Under the pieces are notes generated by a model. That model was not told the origin of the DNA. It did not search any database and was given only the letters and a program-made list of their open reading frames with translations. From the NCBI GenBank assembly GCA_041662485.1, contig JBAZSJ010000003.1, positions 62,001 to 126,000 on the forward strand: a stretch of 64,000 bases of DNA, read 5' to 3'. Made by a program: the position numbers and the translations under genes. The DNA is from Rariglobus sp041662485. GTDB taxonomy: Bacteria > Verrucomicrobiota > Verrucomicrobiia > Opitutales > Opitutaceae. How positions within the stretch are numbered: position 1 is the first letter of the stretch; each line of letters opens with the position of its first letter. This document shows positions 23,755 to 31,599 of this stretch, piece after piece.

Positions 23755-26562
23755 ATGCCCGCTTCACCGACCACCCGCAAGGAAACTCCTTTTGCAAACT
23801 CCCGCTACATCTGGGCCGAAGGCCTCGCACCCAATCGAAACCAATTCGTAAGTTTCGAACATGGGCTGGCGATATCCGCTCCGCCATCTGGTCCGGTCCT
23901 GATCCATCTCTTTGCCGACACGCGCTATCGTCTTTGGGTCAATGAACGCTTCATCGCCTATGGTCCCGCCCGCTTCGTAACGGCGCACCCCGAATACGAC
24001 ACCTACGACCTCGCCCCCCATCTTCGCTCCGGAACAAACCTCGTCCGGGTGGAGGTCAACTACTACGGTTCGGCCTCTTACCAGTCCATGCCCGACGGTT
24101 TGCCCGGATTCATCGCCGCCGGCGGACTCCCTGGCAACGACTTCGCCACACCCGGCTCATGGCGAGCCAGACACCACAAAGCTTGGGATGCGGAGGCGCC
24201 TCATTTCAGTTTTGCCCAGAATCCGGCCGAAATCTGCGACACTCGTGTGCTCGCGGCCGAACTCGCATCCGTTGCGCCGCTCGCCGTCCGCATCCTGCCC
24301 GCCGAATCCGCTCCATGGCCCATCCCGTCCCCCCGGTCCGCGCCCTATCCCGATTACGTCCCGGTGCGGCCCGCCCGCGTCAGCGTCGCCGGTCCCGTCG
24401 AAAGAATGCTTCGCTGGGGACTCCGCCTGCGCAACCCCGACCACCGCGCGGCGAACCGCCAAAACCATGCGAAGCACGCTCGCTTTACCACATGGATCCA
24501 TTCTCCCCGCCAACAATCCATTCCCCTGGATTGTTTCTGGAGCGAACTCGCACTCAACGGCAAGACGCTCCAACTCTCCTATTCTGGACGCTACGGCAAC
24601 CACGGCGAGACCACGCTTAACCTAAGCGAAGGATGGAATTTCCTGTCCTGCCAATGCGAAGTTGTCCTCGAATACTGGACCTATATCCTTGGTTTTCACC
24701 CCGCCTCGGGAGTCACCCTTCACGCCCGCCCGGACCGCGCCTGCAACGACGCCTTCGCCGTGTCTCCCCTCGTCGGCCCCGGCCTGTTCCCCTTCCCGAC
24801 GTCGCCAGACCACCACCGCATTCCCGACGGCTGGCATCTTGATTCCGGCGCGCTCGAACGCCTAACCCCCTCCCGCCTCGTCGCGTGGGATCGCCCCGAC
24901 GAAACCGCCGCCGTGCGCGACCTGCCCTGCGCGCACCTTTCCGAAGCCGATGCGTTTGTAGCCAGCGACGCGATATGGTGCTTTGATTTTGGCGACGAAT
25001 ATTACGGCCAGCCCGTCATAACGGTGGAGGCCCCCCCTGGATCCGTCCTCGACGTCGCCTACGACGACTGGCGACGCCACGACGGCTGCGTGAACCTCTA
25101 CGGATCCAACCCCTTCACCGATGCCGCCGACCGCTTCATTCTGCGTGGCGGGCGCCAGACCATTGCGGTCGCCAATCCTCGCGGAGGCATCTTTCTGCAG
25201 GTCACCCTCCGGGTTCGGGCCGGCTCCAAAGCCGCCCCCCTGCGCGTGCACGATGTTCACGTGCTCCGTCGCACCACCCTCAACGAACGCGCCGGCCGTT
25301 TCGCCTGCGGCGACCCCCTTATGGACTGGGCCTGGTCCGTATCCGTCCACACTCTGCAGGCGTCCACCGACGAAAGCTACGCGGATTGCCCTTGGCGGGA
25401 ACGCGGCAGCTACATCGGCGACGGGCTCGTCAACCTGCACCTCCACCGGCTGGTCACCGCCGACCTTTCGGTCGCCCGCCGCACCTTCGCCATCTTCGGA
25501 CAGGCCCAGTTGCCCGACGGCCAGCTGCAATGCTGCGCCCCCTCCTGGCTGGCGAAGCCCCACCAGGATTTCACCCTCATCTGGGTGCAAGCCGTGCGCG
25601 ACTTCTGGGCGCTCACCGGAGACGCCGCGTTCGCCGCGGCCCAGTTACCGGTCATTCGCCGCATCTTCGCCGCACCCTCATGGGCAAGCGATGCCGACGG
25701 ACTCTGGGATGCCACGGGCATGCGCGTTTTTATCGACTGGGGCGTGCTTGTTTCCGAACGCGAAGGCCCGGCCAACGCCGCGATCAACATCCTCCGCATC
25801 GCCGCCCTGCGCGCCGCCGCCGATCTGGCCGATGCACTTGATCATGCCTCCGAAGCGGCGGGTTACCGGACGGAGGCAACCCGCGTGACCGACGCCCTCG
25901 TCGCCCGCGTCTGGAACAAAACCCAAGGCAGATTCGACGCCAGCGCGGGCGCCGACACGCCCGCCCTCCATGCCAACATTCTCGCCTTCCGCTACGGTGT
26001 CGGTCCCGCCGACCGAATCCTCGCCTACCTCCAGCCGCTCCTCCGCGATAATTTTCGGCGCGGCGTCGAAAACGGCCAGTCGGGAGGTTTCGCGGAACTC
26101 TACTTTTTTTATTATCTGATTCCCGCCCTCGTCGTCCATGATCGTGTCGCCCTCGCCGAGTCCATGATCGCCGAGACCTACGGCTTCATCAAATCCCTGG
26201 GCTACCCCACCCTCACCGAGTGCTTCCACAGGGCCAACGAGGGCCGAGGCAGCTGCTGCCACAGCTGGAGCGGCGCACCCGCGATTTACGCCACTGATTA
26301 CGTTCTGGGTCTCCGCATGGCCTCCCCCGGCCGCCCCGACTCCTACCTCCTCGATCCTGTCGATTCCGGACGCCAGCAGGTTTCCGGCTCCATTCCCCAC
26401 GCCCGAGGACTCATCACCGCGAGTTGGAAACGCCAGCCCGGCGGGCGCATCTCGGCCCGCGTCACCGCCCCCGCAGGCGTCATCGTCACCCCGGCGGCCC
26501 ACGTTGACATCCTGCCCGCCCAAGCCGCCCGCGCCATCTGCCCCGCCGTCAACACCCGCTAG
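23755..26562 (+). CDS. Alpha-L-rhamnosidase-like protein (GH78-like), copy 1
   Basis: 935 residues. N-terminal beta-sandwich domains (RNQFVSFEHGL; LFADTRYRLWVNERFIAYGPARF; NLVRVEVNYYGSASYQSMPDG) are the sugar-binding and D-domain type found before GH78 catalytic barrels. The (alpha/alpha)6 barrel begins near RFACGDPLMDWAWS and contains DESYADCPWRERGSYIGDG; the DCPxRExxxxxGD motif carries the general-acid Glu in GH78. A C-terminal beta domain closes the chain. No signal peptide is seen, so it probably acts in the cytosol or is exported by another route. It releases rhamnose from oligosaccharides or glycosides in the known family. It is followed by GH27 after 8 bp or 44 bp depending on start. 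Paralog at 41545-44322. Confidence 0.8.
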   Translation: MPASPTTRKETPFANSRYIWAEGLAPNRNQFVSFEHGLAISAPPSGPVLIHLFADTRYRLWVNERFIAYGPARFVTAHPEYDTYDLAPHLRSGTNLVRVEVNYYGSASYQSMPDGLPGFIAAGGLPGNDFATPGSWRARHHKAWDAEAPHFSFAQNPAEICDTRVLAAELASVAPLAVRILPAESAPWPIPSPRSAPYPDYVPVRPARVSVAGPVERMLRWGLRLRNPDHRAANRQNHAKHARFTTWIHSPRQQSIPLDCFWSELALNGKTLQLSYSGRYGNHGETTLNLSEGWNFLSCQCEVVLEYWTYILGFHPASGVTLHARPDRACNDAFAVSPLVGPGLFPFPTSPDHHRIPDGWHLDSGALERLTPSRLVAWDRPDETAAVRDLPCAHLSEADAFVASDAIWCFDFGDEYYGQPVITVEAPPGSVLDVAYDDWRRHDGCVNLYGSNPFTDAADRFILRGGRQTIAVANPRGGIFLQVTLRVRAGSKAAPLRVHDVHVLRRTTLNERAGRFACGDPLMDWAWSVSVHTLQASTDESYADCPWRERGSYIGDGLVNLHLHRLVTADLSVARRTFAIFGQAQLPDGQLQCCAPSWLAKPHQDFTLIWVQAVRDFWALTGDAAFAAAQLPVIRRIFAAPSWASDADGLWDATGMRVFIDWGVLVSEREGPANAAINILRIAALRAAADLADALDHASEAAGYRTEATRVTDALVARVWNKTQGRFDASAGADTPALHANILAFRYGVGPADRILAYLQPLLRDNFRRGVENGQSGGFAELYFFYYLIPALVVHDRVALAESMIAETYGFIKSLGYPTLTECFHRANEGRGSCCHSWSGAPAIYATDYVLGLRMASPGRPDSYLLDPVDSGRQQVSGSIPHARGLITASWKRQPGGRISARVTAPAGVIVTPAAHVDILPAQAARAICPAVNTR

Positions 26563-26606
26563 ACCATACCGTGCAAACCGCTTCGCTTCATTTGTCAGAT
26601 CCCACA

Positions 26607-28082
26607 ATGCCCGTAAGCTCGCCACGCTGTCCGAGACTGAACGGCGCCCGCATCTTCGGTTTCCGCCCGGGTTCTCCCGTTCACATTATCCTTGCGGCGT
26701 CCGGCACAGGTCCGCTGACCTTCGCCGCCGAACCACTTCCCGCCGGCCTTTTCCTTGATGCCAAGACCGGTCAGATATCCGGCCGCCTCCTCTCTCCCGG
26801 ACGATATGCGTTCAATACACACGTCTCCGGCCCCGGCGGCGCAACCACCGCGACCACCACCCTCGTCTGCGGCACTCGCCTCGCCCTTACTCCACCCATG
26901 GGGTGGAGCTCTTGGAACTGCTGGGCCGACCATGTCTCCGCCGATCACGTCCTGTGCTCAGCCCGCGCCATGTCCAGCATCCTGCGCCCTCATGGATGGA
27001 CCTACGTCAACATCGACGATGCCTGGCAAGGTGAACGCGCCCGCAACGGCGACCACGCCCTTCAGGCCAACGAGAAATTTCCCGACATGCCCGGGTTGGT
27101 GGCCGAGATCCACTCCCTCGGCCTGCGTGCCGGCATCTACTCGTCGCCATGGACCACCACCTACGCCGGATATCGCGGCGACAGCAGCGACGATCCGGAA
27201 GGTTCCCGATTTGAGAGACTCCCATCGGGCTGGTGGCCCCGTCGCGGCCAACTGTTCAACGGCAAAGGCCTGCACTCCTTCACTGCGGCCGACGCCCGCC
27301 AATACGGTCGCTGGGGCTTCGACTACCTGAAATACGACTGGTTTCCCATCGACGGCCCCTCCGCTCGCGCCTGTGCTGCGGCCCTGCGCGATTCCGGACG
27401 CGATATCGTCCTTTCGCTTTCCAACACGCTTGACCGCGCCACCCTGCCCGAAGTTGTCGGTCACGCCCAACTCTGGCGCACCACCAACGATCTCCGCGAC
27501 GACTGGAATCGTTGCACCACCTCCCCCTATTCCTTCCAAGGCGTGCGCGATATCATCCGCTGGCACGACGCCTTCCAGCCCTTCCAGTCCCCCGGTGCAT
27601 GGAACGATCCCGACATGCTCGTCCTCGGCCACGTCGGATGGGGCTCCACGCTCCACCCCACCAATCTCACCGTCGAAGAACAGATCACACACTTCACCCT
27701 CTGGTGTCTCTGGTCCGCCCCGCTGCTGATCGGCTGCCCGCTGGAGCGCCTCGATCCCCTCACCCTCGACCTCCTGACCAACGACGAACTCATCGACATC
27801 AACCAAGACCCCTGCGGCCTCCAAGCCTATCCCATCCACCAGACCGAAGACATCACCATCTACCGCAAGCCGCTCCTCGACGGGACCACCGTTTACGGCC
27901 TGCTCAATCTTTCCGAAACCTCGCGTGAAATCACCCTGGATTGGAAGTCCGCCGAACTCCCCGATGCCGCGCACCACGTCCGCGACCTCGTGGCCCGCCA
28001 ATATCTGGGCGAATACACCCGGGCCATCACTCGGCTTGTTCCCGGCCACGGCATCGCCGCGCTCAAGCTCACCCTTGTCTGA
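26607..28082 (+). CDS. GH27-family alpha-galactosidase with N-terminal Ig-like domain
   Basis: 491 residues from ATG 26607; a GTG at 26571 would add 12. Residues about 15-90 form an Ig-like domain of the He_PIG type (LPAGLFLDAKTGQISGRLLSPGRY). The GH27 barrel follows: LTPPMGWSSWNCW, YVNIDDAWQ, GLRAGIYSSPW, FDYLKYDWF (Asp nucleophile) and WNDPDMLVLGHVGW (second catalytic Asp), then the C-terminal beta domain (DINQDPCGLQAYPI; VYGLLNLSETSREITLDW). GH27 enzymes remove terminal alpha-galactose, or beta-arabinopyranose in some members. No signal peptide. In line with the upstream rhamnosidase and the downstream symporter; probably one operon for a rhamnose/galactose-bearing glycan. Confidence 0.88.
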   Translation: MPVSSPRCPRLNGARIFGFRPGSPVHIILAASGTGPLTFAAEPLPAGLFLDAKTGQISGRLLSPGRYAFNTHVSGPGGATTATTTLVCGTRLALTPPMGWSSWNCWADHVSADHVLCSARAMSSILRPHGWTYVNIDDAWQGERARNGDHALQANEKFPDMPGLVAEIHSLGLRAGIYSSPWTTTYAGYRGDSSDDPEGSRFERLPSGWWPRRGQLFNGKGLHSFTAADARQYGRWGFDYLKYDWFPIDGPSARACAAALRDSGRDIVLSLSNTLDRATLPEVVGHAQLWRTTNDLRDDWNRCTTSPYSFQGVRDIIRWHDAFQPFQSPGAWNDPDMLVLGHVGWGSTLHPTNLTVEEQITHFTLWCLWSAPLLIGCPLERLDPLTLDLLTNDELIDINQDPCGLQAYPIHQTEDITIYRKPLLDGTTVYGLLNLSETSREITLDWKSAELPDAAHHVRDLVARQYLGEYTRAITRLVPGHGIAALKLTLV

Positions 28083-28228
28083 ACGCCTCTCCGACAGACA
28101 ACTCAGACCATAACTGCCGTCGGCCTGTGTTCAGGCAAAATCCAGCGCCCTGCGCCAACGCTGGACCAGACTACAACGCCATCTGCACGGCATCCCTCGA
28201 TGGCCACCGTCAAAAACTACCCCCTCCC

Positions 28229-29908
28229 ATGTCCCCGCCCCCCAACTCTCCATCTCCAACGCCGACAGGGCAGCCGATAACGGAAGAAAAAGACGCCCCT
28301 CTGAAGGAGATCCTTCTATACGCCTTCGGTAACATTGAAGGAAGCTTGAGCAATAATTTCTACAACCTGCTCAATGTCCTCATGATCGTTGCTCTGGGCA
28401 TGAACCCGGTTCTCCTTGGACTCATCCTCGGCGCAAAGACCTTATACGACTCGATCACAGATCCCGTCATAGCGCAGATCACCGATCACTCCCGCACCCG
28501 CTGGGGTCGTCGTCGCCCCTACATCTTGGTCGGAAGCGTCGGACGTGCGCTCCTGCTCATCGCCATCTTCACTTTTTTCCCTCGGGACGACTCCATTAAA
28601 TCCAACGCCGACTATGCCGCGGAAATGGCCGCCCGTGCTGAACTGGCCGCACACCCCGCCCCGTCGAACCTCCCGGCGGCGGCCACATTGACCCCCGCCG
28701 GGCAAAGTTCCGGCTCCGCCGCCTCGAAACCCCTCCCGGACCTCACCCCAAAAAAGAAAAAGCCGGGCATGATCGAAAGCATCAAGGACGGCTGGCACGC
28801 CTTTATCGCCGCCGACAACGCCTACCATCAGAAAGTCACCGTTTACCTCCTCGTGGCCTGCCTGCTTTTCACCACCTTCGCCTCCATCAATTCCGTTCCC
28901 TACTACGCGCTGGGAATCGAACTCTGCCCCTCTTACGACGGCCGCACCCGCGTCGTCACCTACCGTTCCGTGGTCGATAAGGCCATGTCCCTCGTCGCCC
29001 CCTGGATACTCCCCTTCTGTTTCCTGCCGATGTTCACCAACGTCATCGACGGCCTGTTCTGGTATTCCCTTTTTGTGGCGATGGTCGGCATTCCCTCAAC
29101 CGCGCTCATGGTCTGGTTCACCAAGGAACGACTTGCCGCCACCCTGACCAGGAAAAACCGGGGCCCCGGCCTCATAAAGTCCATCTGGCTCACCGCCAAA
29201 AACGTTCACTTCCTTAAAATCCTCTTCTTGTATCAGTTTATAGGATATACAAACGGCATCTTCGCCCAGCTCGGCACCTTTCTTACCATCTACTGGATTT
29301 TCAAGGGCGACGCCCTCGCCGGCACCATCCTCAGCGGCTACGCCGGCACCCTCGCCACCGTTCTCGCCTTCTTTGCCCTGCCCCTGATCAACTGGGCCTG
29401 CAAACGGCTGCAAAAACACCGCGCCCTGCGTTTCGCGCTCATCTGGATGGCCATCGGCACCTCGCTCAAGTGGTTCCTGCTCGATCCCGATCACCCCTAC
29501 TGGCAACTGGCCCTGCCCTTCTTCTTTTCCCTGGGCATCAGCAGCGTTTACACGATCCTGCCCACCATGATGGCCGATGTGACCGACATCGACGAACTGC
29601 GCAACGGCACCCGTCGCGAAGGCATGTTCGGTGCCGTCATGGCGTTCCTCATGAAGTTGACCGGCACCATACAGCCCGTGCTCGCCGGTTCCGTTCTCCT
29701 GCTCTCCGGCTTCGATGTCGCCCTGGGCCCCAACCAGACGCCCGAAACCATCTTCAACATGCGGCTCATGTTCTCGCTTATCCCGGCAAGCCTGCTCCTC
29801 CTCGCCCTGACAGCCCTCTGGCGCTACCCGCTCACCCGTGAATACATGGCCGAGGTCAAGATCCTGCTCCTTGCCAACCGCGCCGCCAAAGCCGCCGCCG
29901 ACAAATAA
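28229..29908 (+). CDS. GPH-type MFS sugar:cation symporter, copy 1
   Basis: 559 residues from ATG 28229; the open frame to 27941 overlaps the GH27 gene and is not used. MelB/GPH-family signature in the first loop: GAKTLYDSITDPVIAQITDHSRTRWGRRRP. About 12 hydrophobic segments. The second half includes FGAVMAFLMKLTGTIQP, matching the GPH pattern. Unusually, roughly 90 residues (about 110-200) are inserted after the third helix, rich in Ala/Pro with KKKKPGMIESIKDGWHAF; ordinary GPH carriers are about 450 residues. Imports glycosides or sugars with Na+ or H+. Probably the uptake partner of the upstream rhamnosidase/galactosidase pair. The paralog at 39735-41378 has the same insertion. Confidence 0.85.
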   Translation: MSPPPNSPSPTPTGQPITEEKDAPLKEILLYAFGNIEGSLSNNFYNLLNVLMIVALGMNPVLLGLILGAKTLYDSITDPVIAQITDHSRTRWGRRRPYILVGSVGRALLLIAIFTFFPRDDSIKSNADYAAEMAARAELAAHPAPSNLPAAATLTPAGQSSGSAASKPLPDLTPKKKKPGMIESIKDGWHAFIAADNAYHQKVTVYLLVACLLFTTFASINSVPYYALGIELCPSYDGRTRVVTYRSVVDKAMSLVAPWILPFCFLPMFTNVIDGLFWYSLFVAMVGIPSTALMVWFTKERLAATLTRKNRGPGLIKSIWLTAKNVHFLKILFLYQFIGYTNGIFAQLGTFLTIYWIFKGDALAGTILSGYAGTLATVLAFFALPLINWACKRLQKHRALRFALIWMAIGTSLKWFLLDPDHPYWQLALPFFFSLGISSVYTILPTMMADVTDIDELRNGTRREGMFGAVMAFLMKLTGTIQPVLAGSVLLLSGFDVALGPNQTPETIFNMRLMFSLIPASLLLLALTALWRYPLTREYMAEVKILLLANRAAKAAADK

Positions 29909-29937
29909 TCGGTCCCGTGCGGCGGGGCGCCGTGCAT
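29909..29937 (+). terminator. Conserved GC hairpin after symporter copy 1
   Basis: CGGCG-GGG-CGCCG (29920-29932) lies in a block that is almost identical downstream of the second symporter (41379-41407). It lacks a long T-run (ATATTTTA follows), so terminator function is only probable; the block marks the edge of the duplicated unit. Confidence 0.4.
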
Positions 29938-30001
29938 ATTTTACTCCATCCACATGAAACCCCTCCTCGCCTCATCTCTCTTCTTGCGCCGACATGCCGT
30001 T
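29938..30001 (+). pseudogene. 5' stub resembling the start of the clan-A glycosidase gene
   Basis: The bases around ATG 29954 (ACTCCATCC, ATG, then MKPLLASSLFLRRHAV) closely match the leader and signal-peptide start of the gene at 44440 (ATTCCATCC, ATG, MKSLLAPSLLL). The frame breaks off after about 15 codons. It appears to be the remnant of a glycosidase gene once downstream of symporter copy 1. Confidence 0.4.
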
Positions 30002-30321
30002 TGTTGCCGGTGATCGGTAAGTTCGTTACACGAGGAAGTATCTTTCGGCGCCTTACGCCCGCATCGTGAACGAACAGCCCAATTTGCCGCCAAATCTCAT
30101 TCCCCTCGCCGAGCGTGGTGTCCTCAACAGACGTTGGACACAAGGGCTTCGGGCTGCATTTCAGCGCCAAAGCACAGAAGGAATTGGGTCGCCGGTCTTT
30201 CGATGCACTGCTCTGTGCCAAGAAATTCCGGGGCGGCATAAAAGCCCTGAGATGTCCTGTTGTTGGCAGGTGAAGCGACCGGGACTGCCGCGCGCTTGGC
30301 GGATGGACGGTTCATATCGCT
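30002..30321. other. 320-bp stretch without a supported gene
   Basis: Lies between the symporter stub and the convergent LacI gene. A weak dyad GTAA-N5-TTAC sits at about 30017-30029. No gene or terminator is supported. Confidence 0.3.
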
Positions 30322-31350
30322 TTACGGCGGGGCGGACCGCAGGGTGTGGCCGGGCACCCATGTAGGCGGAATGAGCAAAGTGTAGCTGCTCTCGGGCAAC
30401 CCTCGCGATGCGGACCGAATCATCAGGTCGAGCTGCTCCAGACTGCATCTGGCCACCTGACCCGCACGATTGTCCCAACCCGAGATTTTGCCGTTCAAAT
30501 CATTCCCGCCAAGGATGAGGCTGATAAACCCGATGTCTTCGGGCACGCGATAGCCCGCCTGACGCAGCCAAAACAAAAAGGTCGGAGTGAGTCCCGCCAC
30601 CGCATCCAGGCGGTTTTTTTTGACCCAGGCCACAAACTCGCCGGCATCCGTTCGGCCAAAGTGCCTCACCGGCACGCGCGCCATGCCTTTGCCCCTCGCA
30701 TTGCGCTCAAGGTAGTCGGCAACGCCCGAGCGCGGAATGTCATCACGGCTGCTCATCACCGTCAACAGGGCAAACCCGATGCGACGATAGCCGGCCCTCC
30801 GGCATATTTCCCAACTGTTCTGCATCGGCATCGTATAATCCGAAGTCACCAGATGGACCGACGGCATTGCAATGCTCACAGAACAGCAGACCGTCGCATA
30901 TCGCTCCCAAGGAAACCGCTCCACGAAGGATTGATCCGATATTTGATAGAGAATGACTCCTTGGATGCCCCGCGCGGTGAGCACTTCCGCCAAGCGTTGC
31001 GGCGAAGGATAACCGGAAGTTGAAAAATAATCGATCTGGTAACCCATCCTGGGTCCGTGCTCTTGCAGTGACTTGAAAAAATCCAATCCCCCCGGTTTGG
31101 CCGGCGTGCCCATGCTGGAAATAAAGGCGACCATGGTATGTCCATGCTCGCGTCTGGCCCCCCAACCGTTGGCCGCGAGCCGGGAGATGACCGGATCGGG
31201 CACATACCTCATTTGCAACGCCAGCGCCTGGATGCGCTTGCGCACCGGCTCCGTGATACGCGGATGATCACGGAGGGCCAGCGACACGGTCGCCTTGCTG
31301 ACGTTGGCACGCGCGGCGATATCTCTAAGACTGGTGCGGGGTGTTAACAA
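30322..31350 (-). CDS. LacI-family transcriptional regulator
   Basis: 342 residues from TTG 31350; no in-frame ATG precedes the HTH, so a TTG start is required. HTH at residues 5-58 (TSLRDIAARANVSKATVSLALRDHPRITEPVRKRIQALALQMRYVPD). Sensor domain: TMVAFISSMGTP; GYQIDYFSTSGY; VLTARGIQGVILYQI; ICRRAGYRRIGFALLTV; KKNRLDAVAGLTPTFLFWL; EDIGFISLILGGND; EQLDLMIRSASRGLP. A dyad GTGAACGCGTTTAC lies 114 bp upstream of the start (31464-31477); the same motif recurs in front of other genes nearby, suggesting autoregulation and a small regulon. Confidence 0.88.
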   Translation of the reverse strand: MLTPRTSLRDIAARANVSKATVSLALRDHPRITEPVRKRIQALALQMRYVPDPVISRLAANGWGARREHGHTMVAFISSMGTPAKPGGLDFFKSLQEHGPRMGYQIDYFSTSGYPSPQRLAEVLTARGIQGVILYQISDQSFVERFPWERYATVCCSVSIAMPSVHLVTSDYTMPMQNSWEICRRAGYRRIGFALLTVMSSRDDIPRSGVADYLERNARGKGMARVPVRHFGRTDAGEFVAWVKKNRLDAVAGLTPTFLFWLRQAGYRVPEDIGFISLILGGNDLNGKISGWDNRAGQVARCSLEQLDLMIRSASRGLPESSYTLLIPPTWVPGHTLRSAPP

Positions 31351-31463
31351 GAACGTCAGCCTGCATCCTGTTTTCTTCCGGTCAAATCAGTTTGGAACCA
31401 TCCGGGAACCCACTGCAAAAACTGGCAACTATCGACCTGTCCAAGACCACCGCCATCAAACGA

Positions 31464-31477
31464 GTGAACGCGTTTAC
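31464..31477. promoter_or_regulatory. LacI-type operator GTnAACGCGTTnAC (upstream of LacI gene)
   Basis: GTGAACGCGTTTAC: dyad with a central CG step, the usual centre of LacI/GalR operators. Matches sites at 34075-34088 and 41421-41434. Confidence 0.6.
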
Positions 31478-31519
31478 CCGCTCCTCATGTTGCGAGCCAC
31501 GCCCAAGGCAAAAGTGCCC

Positions 31520-31554
31520 AAAAAACCGCCTCCATTTACGGAAGGCGGCTTTTT
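31520..31554. terminator. Terminator after PEP-CTERM gene copy 2
   Basis: CCGCCTCC and GGAAGGCGG pair with one bulge, flanked by an A-run on the left (31520-31525) and TTTTT on the right. On the minus strand this gives a hairpin followed by U residues downstream of the PEP-CTERM gene. Homologous in form and place to 16132-16166. Confidence 0.75.
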
Positions 31555-31599
31555 GATGAAACCTGCACCCTCCGATTGCGAGAAGGGTGCGACGCACCA

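Noticed and set aside
26343..26625. Long antisense frames within the rhamnosidase, GH27 and symporter genes
   Set aside because: They mirror the codon bias of genuine high-GC genes on the other strand and carry no domains.
27941..28228. 96-codon extension of symporter copy 1
   Set aside because: Overlaps the GH27 gene; ATG 28229 aligns with the start of symporter copy 2.
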